Assembly (NCBI GenBank): GCA_003024785.1 | Contig: PUQB01000272.1 | Coordinates: forward strand, 186,001 to 250,000 | DNA length: 64,000 nt | Direction: 5' to 3' | Source: Selaginella tamariscina | Taxonomy: Eukaryota; Streptophyta; Lycopodiopsida; Selaginellales; Selaginellaceae | Program-made: the position numbers and the translations under genes | In this document: in pieces, positions 56,860 to 64,000 of the stretch | How the letters are laid out: each line of letters opens with the position of its first letter | Position numbering within the stretch: the first letter of the stretch is position 1 | The notes under the pieces: generated by a model | Told to the model about the DNA's origin: nothing | Databases searched by the model: none | What the model saw: the letters and a program-made list of their open reading frames with translations, nothing else

Positions 56860-58665
56860 GAGGAGGTGGCTGTGGAGCTTTTTAACACAAAGATTATATA
56901 CGGAACTCTGGAACGTACACAGCAGTACTGAAGGCTTGTTAAGTCTGGTAGCTAAAGAGCAAGAGAGAGAGAGAGATGTGTATGTGTGTGTGTGTACTAT
57001 TATCTATTTTTAAACGGTGAAGGCTGGTGCTATGGAGAAAGTAATGGAAATACATAAAGAGGCCAGGAAGGCCGAATTTATTCAGTCAGATGTCTTCCTG
57101 GTTGCATGCATAATCTTTGACAAAATGAAGGTACACGTCCATGCATATATGTGTACATGTGTATGTATATGGATAAGTAGATTATACATTGGCTGATGAT
57201 ATGTACACAGCCTATATTGTATATTGATCTCTCTCTCTCTCTCGGCGTGCAAAAATGTTATAAAACTCCAACGCCGGCCACACAGATGTATGCATACTAG
57301 GCATATATACATGTTTTCTTCATCATATATGAAGTACATGTGTATGACTCCATATGTAACTATGATTATATGTGACTATTCATCATCTATACATAGGTAC
57401 ATGACGTCGTTGCATGGACCTCTATTGTTCCGGGATATGCAGATTATATTCTGAAAGAGAGACAGCTTTGGAAATGTATGAGAAAATGAAGGAAAAAGGC
57501 TGCAAACCAAATGCTCGTGCACTCGTTGCCTTAGTTAAGCATAGCAGATGAACAGCTAACGTTAATGGAGATAATGAGAACACATTTAACCGGAACTTTA
57601 ACGGTAAAGTTAAGAAGAGTTTAGAGAAGTGCAGGTGTATACACTTTGAAGCAGTGAAATACGGCTGTCAATACGATGTATAAGTAGTGGACACGTACGC
57701 TAAGTGTGGGAGCTTCAGTGAGGCATACGGTGTTTTCCAGAGTATGCTTAGACGGTGGTCTCTTGTACAGCACCGTGTTTTGCGAATAATCCGTGTTTAA
57801 CAGGAGATGTGTTTGAGCTGTTTGTTCAAAGAAGAGGAGGGAATTAGTGAGAATGATGTGACTTATGCGGGTGTTTTGAAGGCCTGTGGGAAGTTGGAAT
57901 TGGAAAGGGGATTCATGGGGTGATTTGCCACGGATGGGAATGGATGGGCATTGTGGTGAATGGACTCGTGGATTTCTTGGCAAACTTGTTCATTCTCAGC
58001 AGGTAATTGCATGCATGCATGCATGTTGTTTTGTGTAACCTTGTTCATGACGTAAGTGGTATCATAAGTATATATACATCAAATGAACACTAAGTTACCT
58101 CTCTCTCTCTCTCTCTCACACACAACACACACACACACTTCTGATGGCTGATAGCTGCATGCAGGTATTCGATTGTATTGCAGCCTACCCTGGTAAGCTG
58201 GACTTCCCTTCTAGATGGAAAACTCGTAAAGGAGAGTTGAACTCGACCATATAACATTCCGTGGATTGTTGAAGGAGAATATCCGTTAACTTTCGTGTAT
58301 AGTCTCACAGAATGTAGCCATGCAGGAATGGTGGGGCGTGGTAAACATATTTTGAACGTATGACGGTATTACACCAAACCGAGAACATTAGTCGATGTGC
58401 TTAGCCGGGCAAACATGTAAGTATTTTGTTTTAATAATTTTTGTTACATAATTAACACGCGCGCGCACACATTTATAGATTGGATGAGGCAGTAAGAGTG
58501 GTGAAGAACATTGCCATTTTGATGCAAACACCGTGACGTGGACAAATGCTTGGTGCAGCTTGTAAATGGAAGAATGTGAATGTTCGAAGGGTCGCATTCG
58601 AGCACTTAGTGAAGATAAAACCTGATGTCGAGGTACTGTGAAATATTCATAACAATGAATAGTTA
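56860..58665 (+). pseudogene. Plus-strand PPR gene, unit B (no gypsy-A insertion)
   Basis: Same exon set as 35230-36952. One exon is more complete here: AMEKVMEIHKEARKAEFIQ, SDVFLVACIIFDKMK before a donor at about 57130. It then reads HDVVAWTSIVPG (approximate), NDVTYAGVLKACGK, TECSHAGMVGRGKHIF, and after a last intron LDEAVRVVKN. The uninterrupted E motif LGAACKWKNVNVRRV TFEHLVKIKPDV follows. Numerous indels break the frame relative to unit A, and the two copies are broken at different places. It converges on the unit-C minus-strand PPR gene (stop at 58689). PPR genes with this many introns are unusual for angiosperms. Confidence 0.78.
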
Positions 58666-58688
58666 AAGCACACCCCCCCTCTCTCTAA

Positions 58689-61260
58689 CTATTTAGCTCC
58701 CAATCTTGCCAGATACTCAAGCTCTCATATATATCACTCATCAATGTATATGCACCTCCATCCTTTGTATTTTCAGCCAGTAATGCATCGAAAGCAGCCT
58801 TCCCCACTTGCAAGTTCTTCCACTTTCTACATGAACCGAGCAAACTCGTCCACGTATAACTGTTGGCTTACAAGGCATGCTCCTCACAATGGACAAGGCC
58901 TTTCCAACCGGTTAGCTCTCCCCAAATGTCCACCATACAGTTATTAGTGTTCCACACTGGGAACAATACCATATCTACACATGGATTCGAAGTACATCTC
59001 TGCCTCGTGTATAAGCCCTGCATGACTGCAGACCATAAGAACACATATAAACACGACACGATCCATTTGTAAGCCAGTCTCCTCTATCCTCTCTACAAGG
59101 AAAACACACTAGAGGACTCACTGAGCGAAGTGTACCCCGATAACAAGGCAGTAAACGAAACTATATCTGGAGAATGCATGCCATTAAAACGTCCCTTCGC
59201 TCTCGCCATGCTCCCACACTTCCCATATACATCCAACAATGCGTTTGCAACAACTCGATCTTCGTCGAGTCCATTGCTTACAAACTCTAGAATGAATCCA
59301 TCTTCCGGTTGGTAATAGGCCAGATTTCCGCATGCCTTGAGAGCTGCAATATATGTGACACAGTCTGGCTTACAGTCCATGGTGGTGAACAAGTCCAAAA
59401 GCAACTGAGCACTTACCATTTTCGACGTATCCAAGAATGAGAGGCTCCAAGTAACAAACATCCTTCTCTGACATGCTTACAAACACTTCCATTGCATGCT
59501 CCATGCTACTACATTTTGCATACATGTCCAATAAGGTGTTTCCCCAAAACTAAGGTAGATATAGAACCAATTTTCTGTGTATGGAAATCCCTCTCTGAAA
59601 CCTGTCTCGCCACCCAGACTTGCACATGCCTTCAGTGCTGCAAGATATGTAACATGGTCAGGTGCACAGTCCATGGAGTCGAGCAACTCCAGAGCAATGA
59701 GTATTTCTCATTCTCTACATATCCCAGCATGAGGATATTCCATGTTACAACGTCCCTTTGAGCCATGCTCTCGAACACTTCCCTGGCAAGATGCATAGTC
59801 TTACATTTACTGTACATGTTCATTAAGACGTTCCCTACAGCTGTGGTGGAATCAAATCCGCGGCATTTCACTTGCGTGTGAATAGAAACACCTTTCTCGA
59901 GACAGAACTGCTTTCCTGGCTCTCTCTGTGTGGCCAAACGAGTACACGCTTTGAGTGCACCGATATTTACGTGACCATGTCCGGTTCACAGTCCATACTA
60001 GAAAACAAATCGAGAGCTACAAAGCTCTCTTCATTCTGACGTATCCGTGAATGAGTGAGTTCCACATAACCACGTCCTTGTGAGTCATGGAGTCAAAAAC
60101 CCCCTTTGCAAAACGCATGCTCGAGCACTCACCATACATCTCAATGAGACTGCTTGCCAAGACACGGTCAAGAGCAAATCCACGAGCTTTCACTTGTGTG
60201 TGGATGGCAATGGCTTTCTCGAGACGAACTGTTTTGTTGCGTGCCAACTTTGCACACGCCTTAAGTGCAGCAATGTATGTAGCGTGGTCCCGGTTCACAG
60301 TCCATGCTAGCAAACAAGTTGAGAGCCATCGAGCTTTCACCATTCTCAACAAATCCCAAGATAAGGCAGTTCCAGCTAACAACATCCTTGTGAGTCATCC
60401 TCTGAAAAAGCCTCCATGGCATTCTCTGTGCTTCCGTTTCCCATACATATGCAGAAGAGTGTTCCCCACGTTTTACATGCTTGTCGAACCCACGCTCCTT
60501 GACTTGTTTATGAATGTCTATCCCCTTCTCTAGCTCCTTCAGTCTTGCACAAGCTTTGAGTGCAGCAATGTAGCTGAAATGATCCGGTTCACAGTCCATG
60601 GTAGAAAAACAACTCGAGAGCCTTGATACTCTCTTCGTTCTCAACGAATCCCAACATAAGAGAGTTCCAGAGCGACTACGTCTTTGTTTACCATCCTCTC
60701 GAACACCCTATAGCACGCTGCATGCTACCGCATTTCCCGTACATGTCTAGCAAAGTGTTCGCCAGAATCACAGTGTGCTCAAGCCCGCGCTCTCTGACTT
60801 GCTCGTGGATGGCAACTCCTTTCTGTAAGTACAACTCCCTCTTCCGAGTCTCTCTCCGCAGCCAAGCGGCACACGCTTTGAGTGCAGCTACATATGTGAC
60901 ATGGTCCTTCTCACAGTCCATGGTGCTGAACAACTCCAGAGCTACGGAGCTTTCGTCATTCTCCACGTATCCTAGCATGAGAGAAGTCCACATAACTGCA
61001 TCCTTAGAAGGTGCCCGGTCGAACACCTCCCTTGCGCTCTGCATGATCCTGCATTTCATGTACATGTTGATGAGTGCAGAAACTACGTATCTGTCTACAT
61101 GGCAGCCAGCTTTGACAGCGTCCTGGTGTAGCTTCTTGCCGGCTTCTAAGTCTTTTGTCTTGCCACATTGTTTGATTGCAGAAACAATATCCAGGGCTAT
61201 CTTCCGTTGTGAAGCATGAGCTCCCTGTGGCCGAAACTTCCATAGATTCGTGACTTTCAT
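58689..61260 (-). pseudogene. PLS-type PPR gene, unit C, longest copy, frameshifted
   Basis: Starts MKVTNLWKFRPQGAHASQRK at 61260. About eight to nine P-L-S triplets follow, with repeated words LHQDAVKAGCHVDRYVVSAL, NMYMKCRIMQSAREVFDRA, MWTSLMLGYVENDESSVALE, DHVTYVAALKACA, IHEQVRERGLEHTVILANTL and LLDMYGKCGSM. The E motif (SLLGS-type) is near the end and the stop is at 58689-58691. No DYW domain is seen. Such proteins act in chloroplast or mitochondrial RNA editing. The frame changes near 60700, 60600, 60300, 60000, 59650, 59480 and beyond, each time within a conserved motif, so as given it cannot encode the protein. The last 400 bp align with the shorter fragments in units A and B but with more differences. 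Confidence 0.82.
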
Positions 61261-61415
61261 ACGAGTTGTTCATGTTTTAAGATCATCTATTATGTGTACA
61301 TGTGTACCGTGTACGTCACACGTACATATATATCTACAGTGATTGTCATCAACTTTTGTAGACACTTTGAGAGATTTCTTATTTCAATTGATAAAGCTGG
61401 TTTAGGGTGTGTGTG
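61261..61415. other. Short spacer between two minus-strand PPR genes
   Basis: Contains ACGTACA/TGTGTA-type simple sequence. No gene. The upstream gene's stop is TAA at 61416-61418. Confidence 0.5.
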
Positions 61416-63113
61416 TTACAATGTTATTACATCTGTGTTTTCTTCTTTTCTAACTATATTCCGGAGCAACACATAAGAAGGAGAACCATGCGGGTCGATC
61501 TCCACCAGCTTCTTTGCAGCCAGTGACCCTGTCTCCTCGTTCTTTATGCTGCTTACAAGCAAAACAAGGACATCCAAGGAACCTGGTGTGGCTCAAAAAG
61601 CATACAGTTGATGAGATCGTACGCTTCAGTAAGCTTTGCAGCTCTCCCAAGTAAATCAACCATACAGTTATAATGGTCAACTTCAGGTGTTAAACCATAA
61701 TCACTGATGGTTTGGAAGTAAGAAATGCCGCCATCCAGAAGCCCTGCATGGCTACAGACAGTGAGGACAGCTAAAAAACTTATTGCGTCTGGTCTCATTC
61801 CTGTCGAGATCATCTTCCCAAACAAGTCGAGGGCTTCTCCACCTTGTCCTTCTGGCTGTAGGCAATCATCAGTGCATTCCATGGAACGTTGTCGCGGTAT
61901 GTCATGCTGTCAATATCCTTCGAGCGTCACCCAGTCCCGTACATGTTCACAAGAGAGCTCTGTACCATGTGGTCAAGCTCTAACTTATCCCCACTTAAGC
62001 ACGAGTGGAGAAGTCGCCCGTCCAGGAGAGAGTGTGTACACGCACACGCTGATCGCGTCTCTCCCACGTCCGTTGTGATTCAAAACCGCAATCATGGCAT
62101 TCCACGACACAATGCTGCATACGGTCATTGAGTCGAACATCTCTTTAGCTTCCTGCAGTCGTTCATTGAATCCTAGAGCAGCCATCATCGATGTTACAGA
62201 GACAATGTCCTTGGCAGGGATCTTCTCGTACAGAGTCATTGCTTCCTCCAGAAGACCTGCATTCGTGTATGCCAATAGCATCGAGTTCCACGAAGTAATG
62301 TCCCTCTCTGCCATCTTCTCGAAGAGTAACTTGGCGCCTCTTTACCTCTCCATAGTGAGCGTATGCAGTGATCATTGTGTTCCACGACACAACGTCCTTG
62401 TCCTTCGTACGCTCGAATGTTGCTTCTAAATTCCCATGTTGTGCATATGCTGTTACTATTGTGTTCCATGACACTAAATCTCTGTGGCATGGTATCAAAC
62501 ATCTCCTTGGCTTCCGTGATATCCCCGTACTGTGCATACCCTGCATTGTACGATGCAACGTCCTTCTGTGTGCCATTGACAAGAAGAGTTTCCTAGCCTC
62601 TTCAAGGCGCTTGTTTTGTACGTAACCAGCAATCATCGCGTTATATGAGATTACATTCTTTTGAGGGATCTTATCAAACATAAGTTTTGCTTCCTGCAGG
62701 TCCACACTGCGCATATCCAGTCATTATAGCTGTCCAGGACACCACGTTTATCTCATCAAAGATTTCTCTTGCGTCATATATGTGCCCTGCATGGATAAAC
62801 GCAGTGATCATTGCATTACTGGATACTTCAACATCATGTCGAGGCATCCGGTCATATATAATCTTGCCTCTTTGAGAAGACCGGCATGGGAATACGCCCC
62901 GATCATCGCGTTCCATGAGGCGGCATTTTTGTAAGGCATAAGCTCGAAGAGTAGCCTAGCCTCACGTATATGACCATTCTGAGCGTGTGCTGCTAGCATT
63001 GTATTCCATGAAACTGCGTCTCTGTCTGCCATCGATTGCGGTTTCCTTTCTTTGCATATGCAGCCATCAAACAGTTCCATGATATAGTGTCCTTCTGCGG
63101 CATCTTATCAGTT
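61416..63113 (-). pseudogene. Second PPR gene (PLS/E type), frameshifted
   Basis: Reading 63113 to 61416: DKMPQKDTISWNCLMAAYAK, MADRDAVSWNTMLAAHAQNG, MPYKNAASWNAMIGAYSHAG, EINVVSWTAIMTGYAQCG, KIPQKNVISYNAMIAGYVQN, DLVSWNTIVTAYAQHGNLEA, DKDVVSWNTMITAYAHYGEV, MAERDITSWNSMLLAYTNAG, IPAKDIVSVTSMM and CSIVSWNAMIAVLNHNGRG. Then follow LDLFGKMISTGMRPDAIS, VCSHAGLLDGGISYF and an E motif (VPWMS, NEETGSLAAKKLVEIDPHG, SPSYVLLRN), with stop TAA at 61416-61418. That is about eleven motifs of the S/SS kind. Frames change about six times. The 5' end abuts AT-rich DNA and no clear start upstream of MPQKD is seen. It is not part of the A/B/C repeat. Confidence 0.8.
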
Positions 63114-64000
63114 TGTATTATAAAATTATATTAAGATGTGTATATAGAACTATTTATCACTAAGAAGAGTATTCAATTTAAGAATTTAAACGTAGGATGC
63201 TTTAAAGTAAATATACTATTAGAATGTAAAGTTTTAATTTAACTACATATTCATTAATTTGAAATTTTATATAAATTTTGACATCTTATTAATTATTCTT
63301 TTAGTAGTGTTTAAATTAAAATATATATTTTTAATTTTCTTTTTCCTATATGAATAAATATAATTAATGTGAATTACTAAAATATGCTCAGTATCTATTT
63401 AAAACATTATTAATATTTATTAAATATTATTAAATATTTTATTAATAAATATGAGATTGTGGATATCAAATTAACGAATATATAATAATCATTTATATTC
63501 TAAGGTAATTTTTAATGTTTAAATAATTTATTTTTCTTCTATATGAAAGATACAATTAATGTAAATGGTTGGAATATACTTGATATCTATTTAACATATT
63601 TATTAAGTATTATTTATTGTTTTATTAATAAATATGAAATCATAAAATGTGTCAATTAATGAATATATAATAATCATTTATATTCCAAGGTAATTTAAAG
63701 GATGACATAGAATAACTATAAAATTAATTTAGGCCACTTTCCACTAGCAAGTGCTTAATTGTATTAATTAATAGAATTAAAAGAAATTATTTATTTTATC
63801 ATAAGTTTATTTTTCCATTTGCTAATTATTTATTATTTATAACCTATGTGGCACTTACTTACGAACGTCGGCCCTGCAAACCAAGTGACTTTTTCGGTAG
63901 TAATCAAAATAACTGAGCAATTTTGCCTAGTTATATAGTTATTAAGCATAATTAAATAACATATGTATCAAGATTAATTAATTAAATTTTATATTTTTAA
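63114..64000. other. AT-rich end of the window
   Basis: No gene seen. Contains the direct repeat at 63339-63696. Confidence 0.5.
63339..63696. repeat. Two-copy direct repeat, period about 193 bp
   Basis: Copies at about 63339-63513 and 63532-63696 share CTATATGAA near the start, ATTAATGT, TATCTATTTAA, TTTTATTAATAAATATGA, and end GAATATATAATAATCATTT then ATATTC(T/C)AAGGTAATTT. Non-coding and moderately diverged. Confidence 0.75.

Larger units (their letters stand above)
48286..58665. repeat. Segmental duplication, unit B
   Basis: About 10.4 kb without retroelement insertions: PPR(-) fragment, AT-rich spacer, unknown gene(-), TPR-CHAT(+), PPR(+). It supplies the empty sites for gypsy-A and gypsy-B and the sequence deleted in unit A (52073-54826). 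Confidence 0.88.

Noticed and set aside
1-64000. Organellar or bacterial origin of the window.
   Set aside because: Introns, LTR retrotransposons with initiator-Met primer sites, LINEs and PPR genes all indicate plant nuclear DNA.

Overview
The window looks like nuclear DNA of a land plant. The evidence is pentatricopeptide-repeat (PPR) genes of the PLS/E type, Ty1/copia and Ty3/gypsy elements whose primer-binding sites match initiator-Met tRNA, a plant-style LINE, short GT-AG introns of about 70-150 bp, and very AT-rich, microsatellite-laden spacers. PPR genes with several introns and a TPR-CHAT protein point, weakly, to a seed-free plant such as a lycophyte, fern or bryophyte. I cannot name the species.

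Left part (1-17.6 kb). This is mostly AT-rich spacer. It holds the possible last exons of a gene (47-334), a 2.16-kb imperfect palindrome (1546-3706), and pieces of an unrecognised minus-strand gene (5.5-6.1 kb and 10.7-10.8 kb) separated by a whole-looking copia element with very short LTRs (6304-10685). Old copia debris (11.8-13.4 kb) and LINE ORF2 remnants (13.6-13.8 kb minus; 15.9-17.6 kb plus) follow.

Central and right part (17.6-61.3 kb). This is a tandem segmental array. The repeated unit, read along the plus strand, is: a minus-strand PPR gene; about 2.7-3.1 kb of AT-rich spacer; a plus-strand TPR-CHAT gene (with a divergent unknown gene kept only in unit B); and a plus-strand intron-containing PPR gene that converges on the next unit's minus-strand PPR gene. 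I see a remnant unit 0 (17.65-25.08 kb), unit A (25.09-48.28 kb), unit B (48.29-58.66 kb) and the PPR part of unit C (58.69-61.26 kb). Retroelements inflate units 0 and A. Gypsy-A sits at the same base of the plus-strand PPR gene in both, so it predates their duplication. Gypsy-B is in unit A only. A non-coding LTR element family with LTRs of 1.67-1.85 kb added one full copy in the unit-A gypsy-A and two solo LTRs in the unit-0 gypsy-A. Target-site duplications and empty sites in the paralogous units confirm each insertion.

Right end (61.4-64 kb). A second minus-strand PPR gene is followed by AT-rich sequence with a 193-bp-period direct repeat.

Most host genes here are decayed or frameshifted. 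The TPR-CHAT copies keep the His and Cys of the CHAT protease-like fold, but each carries its own frame disruption near the C-terminus. The two retroelement pol frames are uninterrupted, which argues against wholesale base-calling error, although it does not exclude local error. All calls come from reading the sequence and the translations; nothing was searched against databases.
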